Below, in pieces: positions 44,284 through 53,631 of a DNA stretch of 64,000 nt. A program made the translations under genes and the position numbers. The stretch is from contig NZ_RXNU01000005.1 of the NCBI RefSeq assembly GCF_003966225.1, positions 124,001 to 188,000 of the forward strand, in the 5' to 3' direction. The notes below the pieces were generated by a model. The model was not told the origin of the DNA. It ran no database searches and worked only from the letters and a program-made list of their open reading frames with translations. Origin of the DNA: Shewanella canadensis. Lineage in GTDB: Bacteria > Pseudomonadota > Gammaproteobacteria > Enterobacterales > Shewanellaceae. Every line of letters begins with the position of its first letter. The first letter of the stretch is position 1.

Positions 44284-46617
44284 TTAATAAAAGCTGTAGC
44301 TAAAACCAACCCCAAAAGTACGCGGACGCGCCATCGAACGAGAATAGATGTCGTTAGCATAGGAGGAAGAGGTGTAATAGGACTCGTCGGTTAAGTTGCG
44401 AACGAAGGCGGATACTTCCCATGCCCCGTCAGATTGAAGTAATGCAAAACGTAGATTTGCCACGGTATAACTCTCAAGGGTGTTCAGCTCAGGATCGTTA
44501 GTCAGGTAAGAGAAGGATGAGTCGCTATAAAACCCATCTAGTTGGCTTCTAAGTAGCCAATCGTCACCAATTTCAGCTTCATATGAAATAAGTGCTGACC
44601 ATTGAAGCTCTGGCGAATTGGTCAGTTTCTGTCCTGCAAGATCCATAGGTTCTAAGGTTTCCAAGTTGATACCGGTTCCCTCTATGACCTCAGTATCAAG
44701 CCAGGTGCCTGAGACTCGCAGATCCAGCCCATCGAGTGGATTCAATACCCATTCGATTTCGGCGCCGCGGATCTCACTCTCTTCCAGGTTTATGATGACA
44801 CTCAAGGGACCAAAAAGGGGATCGACCAGGGTATCTTGTACCTGCTTATCCTTATACCAGTAATTAAATACCGAGGCGTTCACCTTCATGGTGTTATTGA
44901 GCAGGACCGATTTGAAGCCTAGCTCGGCAGCATTAAGGATCTCCTCATCATACGGCCCCCATTGTGAGGTCGATGATGCGTGGGCTCCCTGGTAACCACC
45001 TGATTTAAATCCATTACTGACTAAGCCATAGAGTAATACATCCTGGTTAAGCTTGTAATTGATACCGACTTTTCCTGACAGGTTACTTACAGATAGCTCA
45101 TCGCTGAATGTTTCTGTCATTCCGGTCTCCGGGTTTACCGTACCGCAATCGCCAGGACCCGTGCCCAAAATTGGCGTTAACGCGCCTTCCACATCATAGG
45201 TACACGCATCGAGTAACTCACGCTCCTCAGCCGTGTAACGTGCACCGAGAATTAGCGTCCAATCCTCTGCAAAATCCCATTCGGTATGGCCATATAGTGC
45301 CGCTGTTTTGGTATTGATCTCATATCTTGTATCGACATACTGAAGGTACATGTCGGGTGCTATCCATGTGAAATCAGAGTTACTCGCCTGAACAACATCG
45401 GAGAAAAAGCTCTCTTTGACTGAGTCTGAGGAGGCATAGGCGCCGACAATCCAAGAAAAGTCTTCACCATTATCCGATGATAAGCGTAACTCCTGGCTAA
45501 TGGCCTGAATATCGCTGTCGTTATACACATCTGTGCTGCGCAGATCGCTGCCATCCCAATCGTTGCCGTCTTTTCGATCAAACTCTTCATAAGCCGTGAT
45601 TGAGGTGAGTGACAAATTATCATTCAATGCCCAATCGAGCGTGACCGATGCACCAAAACTATTGCTGTCACGCTTGGTTTCTATCGGTGACGTCCCTTCA
45701 AAATCCGATACTCCCCATGAGGCACTACTTGAATCATTGAGATCTATTTTGTCGATATCTGTGGGGACGGTACCGAAGCCAGGAACCAGAGGACGATAAG
45801 CAAATGCCTGAGGAACGGAATTCTCCGATTTGTCTCTGCCGCCGTGAACATTAAAGAGTAAACTGGCATCGGAAGAGATGTCCCAGTTAACTAATAATCG
45901 GTATCCCAGCTGATCCTGCGCGCCATTATCTTCACCTGTTACTGCATGGGTTTGCCAACCCTCCCCCTCATTGAGGGTAGCAAAGGAGAAGCGAGCACTC
46001 AGGTTATTGGTTAAACCGCCATTGATAAAACCGTCGGTCTTCACTCTCTGGTAACTGCCGTACTCCAGGTTGACGCCCAGTTCAAAATCCTGAGTCGGTT
46101 TGTTGCTGATAAAGTTAAACGCGCCCCCCGTGCTGTTTCTGCCGTACAGATCTCCTTGCGGCCCTTTTAGGATCTCCACACGTTGCACATCAAATTGCAG
46201 TCCCCGGGTCATAATGGGGTAAGGCAGACTCACTTCATCCACATAAATACCGACCGTCGAGTTTGCTGCGGTACTGTAGTCATCAAAGCCCACGCCGCGA
46301 ATAGTGTAGATTGGGACGCCAACCGCAGAGGTTTCAGAATAAACCACCCCGGGAGTAAACTTGGTGATATCGATGGCGTTGTTGATGCCCAGATCTTTCA
46401 TCTGCTGCGAGCTAAATGCCGCGATAGGCATACCGATGTCATCGGCAGATTGGATACGCTTCTGCGCCGTTACCTCAATTCTTTCTATAAGCGAACTCTT
46501 GGATTTTTTAATCTCAGGCTGTTCGGTCGTGCCCGACTCATCTTCATTCGCGTGTACCTGACTTGACGCGATTGCCATCGTGATGGCGATGGCTACAGAA
46601 CTTGGTTTCATTAACAT
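44284..46617 (-). CDS. TonB-dependent outer-membrane receptor
   Basis: This 777-residue protein has a signal peptide (cleavage near VHA) and a TonB-box-like ERIEVTAQKR. A plug domain (GVGFDDYSTAANS, RVEILKGPQGDLYGRNSTGGAFNF) precedes a beta-barrel ending in aromatic GFSYSFY. It resembles the Alteromonadales receptors used for diverse organic substrates rather than a defined siderophore receptor. It heads a minus-strand run with the PLP enzyme, kinase and amidohydrolase, so it probably imports their substrate. ATG 46617 is chosen; an ATG six bases later is also possible. Confidence 0.9.
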   Translation of the reverse strand: MLMKPSSVAIAITMAIASSQVHANEDESGTTEQPEIKKSKSSLIERIEVTAQKRIQSADDIGMPIAAFSSQQMKDLGINNAIDITKFTPGVVYSETSAVGVPIYTIRGVGFDDYSTAANSTVGIYVDEVSLPYPIMTRGLQFDVQRVEILKGPQGDLYGRNSTGGAFNFISNKPTQDFELGVNLEYGSYQRVKTDGFINGGLTNNLSARFSFATLNEGEGWQTHAVTGEDNGAQDQLGYRLLVNWDISSDASLLFNVHGGRDKSENSVPQAFAYRPLVPGFGTVPTDIDKIDLNDSSSASWGVSDFEGTSPIETKRDSNSFGASVTLDWALNDNLSLTSITAYEEFDRKDGNDWDGSDLRSTDVYNDSDIQAISQELRLSSDNGEDFSWIVGAYASSDSVKESFFSDVVQASNSDFTWIAPDMYLQYVDTRYEINTKTAALYGHTEWDFAEDWTLILGARYTAEERELLDACTYDVEGALTPILGTGPGDCGTVNPETGMTETFSDELSVSNLSGKVGINYKLNQDVLLYGLVSNGFKSGGYQGAHASSTSQWGPYDEEILNAAELGFKSVLLNNTMKVNASVFNYWYKDKQVQDTLVDPLFGPLSVIINLEESEIRGAEIEWVLNPLDGLDLRVSGTWLDTEVIEGTGINLETLEPMDLAGQKLTNSPELQWSALISYEAEIGDDWLLRSQLDGFYSDSSFSYLTNDPELNTLESYTVANLRFALLQSDGAWEVSAFVRNLTDESYYTSSSYANDIYSRSMARPRTFGVGFSYSFY

Positions 46618-46757
46618 ATCAGCATTACCTATTTTTGTTATTTGTGTGTGCTGCTTATACAACTTAGCCAGTACTGCGGGCGTGAGTATTTAGCACGTTT
46701 CGTCTTGTTTTTTGTACAACCTACAGATTAAAAAACCTTCGACTTTTAACCTTTAGT

Positions 46758-46784
46758 TGTCACTAAACTAGCAGTTTTGTGACA
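46758..46784. promoter_or_regulatory. 27-bp palindrome between the TonB receptor and TetR genes (operator candidate)
   Basis: TGTCACTAAACT and AGTTTTGTGACA are inverted copies (11 of 12 matches) around AGC. It is centred in the 250-base divergent region and is the only long palindrome there. Its size and symmetry suit a TetR dimer-pair operator. It also overlaps a partial CRP-like TGTGA-N6-TCA. Confidence 0.7.
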
Positions 46785-46866
46785 TCGGTCAACATAAAAC
46801 TCGAATTAATTCGTGTTTAAATAATTTGTATCGACAAAATATGGTTGAAACACATAGAATAAAAAC

Positions 46867-47511
46867 ATGACAAAATCATCAGAAATAAATACGCGAAAAA
46901 AGCGTAAGAGCCTTCCTCAGAATCGAGGGAATTTAAGAAGAGAAAAGCTGATCCTTGCCGGAAAAAGCTTGCTCGAAGAGCGCTGTATCGAAGATATTTC
47001 GCTGGCCAATGTTGCTAAACTTGCCGAGATCCCGCTGGCATCCAGCTATCACTTCTTTCCCAATATCAATAGCCTGTGGGTGGAGATTGCGTCTGTATTT
47101 GGTACAGAGATCAGCCAAGTCATATTCAAGTCGTTCACATTGGATGAAGATGATAATTGGCAAGCCATTATTCGGATCTGTATTCGACGTGCGGCCGAGC
47201 TCTACCGTAATAACAGGTCGTATCAACAATTGATCATCGGCGGCAAAACTCCCGCTTATATCAAATTAGCCGATAGACGAAATGATGAAGTCATTGGAAG
47301 GCTATTGATCGACGCCATAGAAGATCACTTTGTTATCCCCGACTTTCCGGATCAGGCACAGGTTTTTTTCCACGCCGTGGAAATTGCCGATCTGATGTTT
47401 ATGTTGTCGGTTAATAAACACGATGAGATAACCGATAAGATGGAAGAGGAAGCGAAAAGAGCCAGTATCGCCTACCTCAAATGTTATCTGGGAGAGTTTT
47501 TACATCAGTAG
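46867..47511 (+). CDS. TetR/AcrR-family regulator
   Basis: This 214-residue protein has a basic N-terminal tail, a TetR helix-turn-helix (ISLANVAKLAEIPLASSYHFFPNINSL; key SSYHFF) and a C-terminal ligand domain. It is divergent from the TonB receptor gene with a strong palindrome in between, so it is the likely repressor of that run. The ligand is unknown. Confidence 0.87.
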   Translation: MTKSSEINTRKKRKSLPQNRGNLRREKLILAGKSLLEERCIEDISLANVAKLAEIPLASSYHFFPNINSLWVEIASVFGTEISQVIFKSFTLDEDDNWQAIIRICIRRAAELYRNNRSYQQLIIGGKTPAYIKLADRRNDEVIGRLLIDAIEDHFVIPDFPDQAQVFFHAVEIADLMFMLSVNKHDEITDKMEEEAKRASIAYLKCYLGEFLHQ

Positions 47512-47520
47512 CAGCGTGCT

Positions 47521-47960
47521 TCACCTACAAAGATGTGGCTCTCTGTAGGAGCGCGCTTCAGCCGCGAAGCTTTTTGTAAAGCAGAGCCATTCCCGGCTAA
47601 AGCCGGTCCTACATTTAGATATGGATTTTCGTCCCCACCTCTGCAAACGTCAGCATCATCTTCGAAGATGTACATGCGTGTCTCACCTACAAAGATGTGG
47701 CTCTCTGTAGGAGCGCGCTTCAGCCGCGAAGCTTTTTGTAAAGCAGAGCCATTCCCGGCTAAAGCCGGTCCTACATTTAGATATGGATTTTCGTCCCCAT
47801 CTCTGCAAACGTCAGCTTTATCTTCGAAGATGTACATGCGTGCCTCACCTACGAAGATGAGGCTCTCTGTAGGAGCGTGCTTTAGCCGCGAAGATTTTTG
47901 TAAATTATGGACCATTCCCGGCTAAAGCCGGTCCTACATTTAGCGCGCTCTAGCCGCGAA
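47521..47960. repeat. tandem array of three 162-bp units each carrying a REP hairpin
   Basis: The word tcacctacaaagatgtgg restarts at 47521, 47683 and 47845 (the last with changes), so the period is exactly 162 bases. Each unit contains a complete GTAGGAGCGCGCTTCAGCCG...CGGCTAAAGCCGGTCCTAC hairpin plus a common spacer; the last unit is incomplete. The first two units differ by only a few bases. Open frames across it on both strands are accidental. Confidence 0.92.
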
Positions 47961-47976
47961 GGTGAGATTAAAAATC

Positions 47977-48693
47977 CTAAAACGGACTCGGAGAGATAAT
48001 ATTCATCCGCTCACCCGTTATTGGATGATCAAACGCGAGTTCGGTTGCATGTAACATTAACCTGGAAGAGGCAAAGAACGCCTCATCGGTGGCATAGAGA
48101 TCACAACCTAAAATGGGGTGTTGGATCTGTTGACTATGAAGCCTTAACTGATGAGTCCGACCACTGACCGGCTCAAATTCGACCCGGGTAACCGCCCTAT
48201 CTCCAGCCTTTTCATGCTCTTGGAAAAAAGCGTGTTCATGAGTCTGAACGAAACGTTCGAGTACCTTAAACTTTGAGACCGCCGGCTTGCCTGTCTGCTG
48301 ACAGACTTTCATCAGAGGAAAGTTCTCTTTATCTTTCGCGATAGCAAAATCAATCACTCCCTCACCCGTCTTCAGATGTCCATGTAACAGTGCCGTATAG
48401 CGCTTTGATACGGTTCTTTCACTAAATTGCTTGCAGAGTTGGGCGTTTACCTGCTTATTCATCGCGACTAACATGATGCCGGACGTGCCAAAGTCCAATC
48501 GATGGATCATGGTACAGGTCGGAAAGTCCTGAACTAAACGAAAGTGAACCGAATCCTTATTATCCGGATGCTTACCCGATAAACTTAATAAGCCGCTGGG
48601 TTTATTGATTAAAATCAATGCCTCATCCTGATACAAGATCTCAATCTCATCATGACAAACAGGAACAATAAATGGGTCGGCTTGGGGCTGCAT
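47977..48693 (-). CDS. RluA-family pseudouridine synthase
   Basis: This 238-residue enzyme has the RluA catalytic motif HRLDFGTSG (Asp nucleophile), INKPSGLLS, and SGRTHQLRLHSQQIQHPILG. It is close to the size of E. coli RluA (219), which modifies 23S rRNA and tRNA; the target here is not certain. The ribosome site aaggtgagc precedes the ATG. The tandem REP array lies immediately downstream. Confidence 0.9.
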   Translation of the reverse strand: MQPQADPFIVPVCHDEIEILYQDEALILINKPSGLLSLSGKHPDNKDSVHFRLVQDFPTCTMIHRLDFGTSGIMLVAMNKQVNAQLCKQFSERTVSKRYTALLHGHLKTGEGVIDFAIAKDKENFPLMKVCQQTGKPAVSKFKVLERFVQTHEHAFFQEHEKAGDRAVTRVEFEPVSGRTHQLRLHSQQIQHPILGCDLYATDEAFFASSRLMLHATELAFDHPITGERMNIISPSPF

Positions 48694-48769
48694 AGCTCAC
48701 CTTAAAATAAATTCAGGAGGCAGATAATACAGAAAAACAATGGCCGTCTGAAGCAGAGTATTTTGATCT

Positions 48770-48815
48770 ATACCCAAACGCCACTGAATCCTGCATTTCC
48801 AAGTGGCTTGGGTAT
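48770..48815. repeat. dispersed palindromic repeat (ATACCCAA family), copy 2
   Basis: The arms atacccaa (48770-48777) and ttgggtat (48808-48815) and the inner atttccaagtggc are shared with copy 1 at 11081-11145; the loop is shorter here. Confidence 0.75.
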
Positions 48816-48985
48816 ATAACCTTTATGCCAAAAGCATCCTAACGCCATGAGCATTTTGCTGAATACAAGCTGAACGAAAGGCCAAAAAGATGATACAAGC
48901 CCATAAACGGTTAGTGAAAAGTAACTAATGTGATAACAAATAGTGTTAACATGGCGCCATTAAAGTTACTCATTATTAGAGCACG

Positions 48986-49369
48986 ATGTTTCTACGATCT
49001 TTTTTTGCATTTATCTTCATCGCATCATTAAGTGCATGTCATTCCGATGACTATGTGGTCAATACAGATCTGTTACGCGACGGTATCACGTTAGGTCCTA
49101 CTCAAGTGACACTAGGAGCAGATCACCCTGTAGAGTTCCCGATTGAGCTTGAAAGTGCTAATTACCTACGTTTAAGTCTCTCTGACAATCTGGGGCAGAT
49201 CGATCTGACCGCACAGCTTATTTATCGAAAGGGTGATTTCCTCAACATTGAGACTCTTCCGGGTTTTACACTATTACCCGATGGACAAGAAGCTTCACTA
49301 GAATTTCAGATCGATAACGATGCCCCTTTATATGCATGGACGGTTTCGGTCACCAAAGAGAAACACTAG
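48986..49369 (+). CDS. hypothetical lipoprotein, 127 aa
   Basis: This 127-residue protein has a signal peptide with lipobox LSAC at residues 15-18. The mature part looks like a single beta domain, with no recognised motif. Function unknown. A terminator follows. Confidence 0.7.
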   Translation: MFLRSFFAFIFIASLSACHSDDYVVNTDLLRDGITLGPTQVTLGADHPVEFPIELESANYLRLSLSDNLGQIDLTAQLIYRKGDFLNIETLPGFTLLPDGQEASLEFQIDNDAPLYAWTVSVTKEKH

Positions 49370-49392
49370 TTAGAATAGTCGTGAACAGAGCA

Positions 49393-49423
49393 CAAAAACG
49401 CAGCCAGAACGGCTGCGTTTTGC
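49393..49423. terminator. terminator after the 127-aa lipoprotein gene
   Basis: The stem aaaacgcagcc / ggctgcgtttt with loop agaac, with T- and A-runs, serves both the lipoprotein gene and the convergent globin gene. Confidence 0.9.
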
Positions 49424-49475
49424 TTAAATACTTATAGGTAGATCTGTAAATAGGTGTATACAAAAAAAATCAATC

Positions 49476-49838
49476 TTAAACGCCGATGATCTCTTCCTTA
49501 ATAGAGTAAGCAATCATCAACATCTCTTGCTTCTCTCGCTCTCCAACATTATTTTTGTCCAACGCCACCATGATGTCATCTATCACAGCCAGATATTCAC
49601 GTTCATTAATATTCATCGCCCTGTGAGCATCGAGCATATTCTTACCCGTGTAATCTTGCGGCCCACCGGTACCCGAACAGAGAAACTCGGTGACAACCTT
49701 GATGACTCTATCCCTGTCTGAGTCTTTGTATCGGCTGGCAATCGTTGGATTAGCGGCGTGGGTATCGAAAATATCGGCAGCAATAAGCGCAATCTTTCCC
49801 TCACCACCTAAGCGCTCATACAAACTTGTATCACTCAT
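49476..49838 (-). CDS. group 1 truncated hemoglobin
   Basis: This 120-residue globin has [12 protein letters not shown] at the start (family signature), the F-helix DAHRAMNI with the proximal His, and Phe/Tyr residues near the distal pocket. It probably binds oxygen or NO. The ribosome site aggag precedes the ATG. Confidence 0.92.
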   Translation of the reverse strand: MSDTSLYERLGGEGKIALIAADIFDTHAANPTIASRYKDSDRDRVIKVVTEFLCSGTGGPQDYTGKNMLDAHRAMNINEREYLAVIDDIMVALDKNNVGEREKQEMLMIAYSIKEEIIGV

Positions 49839-49854
49839 CGTAAAACTCCTACCT

Positions 49855-49885
49855 GAAACTAGTTAACACATCTAAGCATAGTAAA
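49855..49885. repeat. 31-bp direct repeat, left copy
   Basis: This 31-base stretch matches 51521-51551 with about three mismatches in its first eight bases; the last 23 bases are identical. The two copies enclose the patatin-like gene. Confidence 0.75.
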
Positions 49886-50084
49886 CCGCTTCTTTTATGG
49901 AGCTTAAATGCGTATCAATTTCACCTAACTTGAAGCATAAAATTGTAAGCATTTACGTAATAAAGTTTTTCTATTTAGGGTCAATAGTTTAGTGAAGCCC
50001 ATCGGTGACGCGAACAGGGAATTTGAACATAGAAATATCGAATTTGAAATTTATGGAACCAGTCATAACTGGTAAGCCCGTTCA

Positions 50085-51317
50085 TTAAGGTTTTTCTGAT
50101 ATTTTAAGGAACTTAAGTTCTTTAGAGTCGATACCTGGCGGTTTAGCTTTCCACAGGTTTCCTAATTGAAACTTTGTATAACCGTAATCGAACAGCGCTT
50201 GCATATATTCTTTTTCAAATGAGTCACTGCTAAGGTCTTCACGCTCAAAATCATCATCAATGTAGGCCATATTGAAATTCATATTTGCTTCGTGAGCCTT
50301 GTTGTACAAGCGCATTACATCACCACGTCCTTGATATTTGAGTAATGTGGAGATGGATCTGCCTGTGATGCTTAGTAGTTTGAGTTCCGTCTGTTTATAG
50401 CTAGCCTTAAATTCACCATTACGTATGACGAATAAATTGCGATCTCTTTCGGGGTAAGTTAACAGCTCTGGCGTTATAGATATTTCATCTGGAAGTAAAA
50501 AAACTTGTCGCACGACACCACCGTCAACATGAATTTCTTGATATTGCTCCCCTTCATACTCAACATTCACAGGCACCGCAGGAAACATACCAGGAATAGA
50601 CGCAGACGCTAACACAATATCTTCAAACAGTTTTTCTGCTTCAGGGGTTTCCAGTGACGCAATATATCCCATATCCCAAATAGCCATGCGCTGAACATCG
50701 AGATTAGTTGTACCTATTAGTAAAATGCGTCCCTGTTCATATGCCTCAGCAGTTCGTGAGAGTAATTCTGGATTAATGGTGTCACGTACCTTGGATTCAA
50801 ATTGGCTGGTATCGAATAAAGATAGGCTTGTGATCGCAGCGAGAAAGCCTTTTTTAACATATAAATCTTTAGCATCGGTTGAAGTATAAAAGCTGGTTAA
50901 TTGGTCATCATAGTCTGTTCCTAAAAAAGCAAAAACAGAGATGATCGCGCCAGTGCTGATACCTGTTACGGCTAAAAATTCAGGTCGTGATCCTGAATCA
51001 CTCCAAGCCTTGAGAATACCAGCACCAAAGGCACCATTTTCTCCGCCACCAGATAGAGTCAACATATTGGCTTCTTTAAAACTACCATCCTCATTCAACA
51101 AGAGCCCTGCAGCGTCCTGTCTTGCAAGCACGGTCTCACCATAAGTGCCAATAACATAGTCATTAACATCGCCCCAAGCTCTAATTTCGGGTATCCCCAT
51201 AGGTTCAACTTTATCTACAAGGTGTTCAGGAACTGGGGTGTAGTCAGGTACTGTTGAGCAGCCGGAAATGAAAAGCAGAGACAACAAGAAAAACAAGTAC
51301 TTCTGATTCAGTTGCAT
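50085..51317 (-). CDS. patatin-like phospholipase (lipoprotein)
   Basis: This 410-residue protein has a lipoprotein signal (ISGC). Its patatin core has LSGGGENGAFGAG (oxyanion loop), GISTG (the GxSxG nucleophile Ser) and VDGGVV (the DG(G) Asp of the dyad). It should be an outer-membrane or periplasmic lipid acyl hydrolase. The substrate is unknown. It has a good ribosome site, aaagga. It stands alone within the segment bounded by 31-bp direct repeats. Confidence 0.88.
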   Translation of the reverse strand: MQLNQKYLFFLLSLLFISGCSTVPDYTPVPEHLVDKVEPMGIPEIRAWGDVNDYVIGTYGETVLARQDAAGLLLNEDGSFKEANMLTLSGGGENGAFGAGILKAWSDSGSRPEFLAVTGISTGAIISVFAFLGTDYDDQLTSFYTSTDAKDLYVKKGFLAAITSLSLFDTSQFESKVRDTINPELLSRTAEAYEQGRILLIGTTNLDVQRMAIWDMGYIASLETPEAEKLFEDIVLASASIPGMFPAVPVNVEYEGEQYQEIHVDGGVVRQVFLLPDEISITPELLTYPERDRNLFVIRNGEFKASYKQTELKLLSITGRSISTLLKYQGRGDVMRLYNKAHEANMNFNMAYIDDDFEREDLSSDSFEKEYMQALFDYGYTKFQLGNLWKAKPPGIDSKELKFLKISEKP

Positions 51318-51520
51318 AACCTAATCCTTTTATTAATCGAGAACAACCTATGTCACCACCATTCTCGCAGAACGGAAATGCAAAATTAATCAATTGCTTA
51401 CTTGAGGTTGATGTACTCTACTTGCTGCTATATATCTAGGGTGTAAACAAATATATTATTTTAAACAGTTGGTCAGCATACGGTGTGGTTTGAACTAATC
51501 AACTCCAATTAAATCAACTT

Positions 51521-51551
51521 GAAACCAATTAACACATCTAAGCATAGTAAA
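51521..51551. repeat. 31-bp direct repeat, right copy
   Basis: This is in the same orientation as 49855-49885, 1666 bases away. Confidence 0.75.
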
Positions 51552-51710
51552 AGACATGCACTTAGTATGACTATCTCACAAAAAATAATCACTCAAATAG
51601 CGCTTACAAAAGTAAGCACAAAGAATCGATTTAATAGGTTAAACAAGCTTTAATATCCGTGTCGATCACGTCAACGAACGGGGTACCAGTTCAGCATGTT
51701 TTATCCTAAA

Positions 51711-51820
51711 TCTAGATTCCGGCCAAAGGCATGCCGGAATGACAAAGGTTATTTAGATTCGCGGCTAAAGCCGGCTCTTACATAATGTCATTAGTGGCTG
51801 AAGCCAGCTCCTACAAAAAA
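51711..51820. repeat. palindrome and REP-like remnants in an 840-base gap
   Basis: This contains attccggc / gccggaat (51717-51741), then two REP right-arm copies (GGCTAAAGCCGGCTC and GGCTGAAGCCAGCTCC). The rest of 51318-52159 shows no gene. Confidence 0.65.
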
Positions 51821-52159
51821 TCACGATAGGTTATCTTGTTAATCGACCCTTTAAAGCTAACTCTCTGGCCACCAGCAGTTATCGACTTCATGTTTCCACC
51901 TGAATCAGAATAACAATCAGCTTTATCATCTCATGCACCATTTATTCAGTGCCTATGCAAAATCAAAAATATAATCCCGAGAATTTTCTAACCGTAATGC
52001 ATATTTGTGAATAACGATTCACGCTAATTGTATCTGTTCTTGGTGAATTGGGAGTAAACGACAAATTCAAAAAGCGTCAGTGTAGACCGTTAGATCATGA
52101 AAAAAATGAAACTTCCAACTAGACTTAAATGATTGATCTTGGAGGTTGAAGCTAAACTC

Positions 52160-53428
52160 ATGTTGAAAACGCCACAAAAATTACAAGAGATGGTTGATGC
52201 TATCCATGCCAGTGTGGCCGTGGTTGAACAACATGAGCATGAATATATTATTCTTGCCTGTAATGAACGCTTTAAAAAAATGCTCGGAGAAAATCCCCCC
52301 TTCACTCCCTATTGCTCACTTAACAGCATTCTGGTTACCTCAGTTGCCAATACTCTGCTCAGGTTTCTTCCCGAGGTATTTGATACCGATGAACCGGTTG
52401 AGTTAGAGCAGGCTTTCGAGAAGGGTCAACAGTCGAACTGGTGGCGCTTGTTCTTGAAACCTATGGCCCACCCCCATGGTCATCTTAAGCGAGTGATGAT
52501 TACGGGAATAAATATGGATGATAAAGTCGCCCTCGAGTCCGAAATAAACAAGAGAGGAGCCAGATATAGTTCTGTGGTTAAGGGGGCATTCGATGCCATC
52601 ATCACCATGGATAGATACCAAACCATAAATTATTTTAATCGGGCGGCAGAGATTATTTTTGAATATAGCGCTGATGAAATTATCGGCAAACCAATCACTA
52701 GCTTAATGCCTGTTCGTCACAGAGAGCATCATTCGGAATATGTGGAAGAGTTTAATCATGAAGAGATATCTTCACGTGATATGGGAGAGAGAATACAGAT
52801 ATATGGTCTCAAAAAAAGTGGTAATGAGTTTGCCGCCGAGATAAGCATCTCCAAGATATTTGTCGAGGGAGAGCCGGAGTTTACCGCGATAATCAGGGAT
52901 GTGTCGCAGCGAACACAGCTGCTTGATGAACTGAAATTCAAGCTCAATACCGACTATCTGACAGGGCTGAGAAACCGTAACTACCTCGACCATAAACTAA
53001 TCAGCATGTCGAACCGATTTACGCGTTATGGGTTTAATTTTTCCTTGTTGATGATCGACTTAGACCATTTCAAACAGATCAATGACACTTATGGTCATTT
53101 GGTTGGCGATGAGATCTTAAAGTTTTTTGCCGATGCCGCTACCGGACTGCTAAGGGAAGGAGACAAAATTGCACGATTTGGTGGTGAGGAGTTTACAGTC
53201 ATTCTCCCCGGAACAAGGTTAAATGTAGCCAAGTTGATTGCTACACGCTTATGCGAACATATTTATGAACAAGTGTTTATCGGACAAGATGAGCAAAAGA
53301 TCCCATTTACGATCAGTATCGGTGTCGTAGAATATGAACCACAAGACGATGTAAAAAGCATACTGAAACGTGCCGATGAAGCGCTATACAGGGCCAAAAT
53401 CGACGGTAGGAATTGCATATCTGATTGA
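52160..53428 (+). CDS. diguanylate cyclase with two PAS-like domains
   Basis: This protein has about 422 residues with no membrane segment, so it is probably cytoplasmic. A PAS-like region (residues 5-125) precedes a second, clearer PAS (DAIITMDRYQTINYFNRAAE) and a GGDEF domain with ARFGGEEF. An RxxD (REGD) lies five residues before the signature, so product inhibition is likely. The start is uncertain: ATG 52160 is far from the ggagg (14 bases), while the frame extends to a TTG at 52133. Confidence 0.9.
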   Translation: MLKTPQKLQEMVDAIHASVAVVEQHEHEYIILACNERFKKMLGENPPFTPYCSLNSILVTSVANTLLRFLPEVFDTDEPVELEQAFEKGQQSNWWRLFLKPMAHPHGHLKRVMITGINMDDKVALESEINKRGARYSSVVKGAFDAIITMDRYQTINYFNRAAEIIFEYSADEIIGKPITSLMPVRHREHHSEYVEEFNHEEISSRDMGERIQIYGLKKSGNEFAAEISISKIFVEGEPEFTAIIRDVSQRTQLLDELKFKLNTDYLTGLRNRNYLDHKLISMSNRFTRYGFNFSLLMIDLDHFKQINDTYGHLVGDEILKFFADAATGLLREGDKIARFGGEEFTVILPGTRLNVAKLIATRLCEHIYEQVFIGQDEQKIPFTISIGVVEYEPQDDVKSILKRADEALYRAKIDGRNCISD

Positions 53429-53483
53429 GATACACGCTTAATCAATATCAGAGCCTAATTCATAATCCAAAGGTGTTCCGTTA

Positions 53484-53630
53484 TTCTATAGCATTCGTGG
53501 CTAAAGCCGACTCCTACAATATTCCATCCTTCGCGGCTAAAGCACGCTCCTACAAAACGTAACAATTCGTGGCTAAAGCACGCTCCTACATAACGTCATT
53601 GTTCGTGACTGAAGCCAGCCCTACATTTAA
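53484..53630. repeat. REP-like half-site array
   Basis: Four consecutive right-arm-like units (TTCGTGGCTAAAGCNNNCTCCTAC and variants) follow each other at about 37-base spacing, all in the same orientation. Confidence 0.7.
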
Positions 53631-53631
53631 T

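Noticed and set aside
47505..47925. Long open frames on both strands (136 and 130 aa) across the repeat array
   Set aside because: They arise from the 162-bp tandem unit, a multiple of three, being open by chance. They repeat the REP hairpin sequence and have no ribosome sites.
47521..47960. CRISPR array
   Set aside because: The repeated unit is 162 bases and nearly the whole unit is identical between copies; there are no unique spacers between short repeats and no cas genes nearby.
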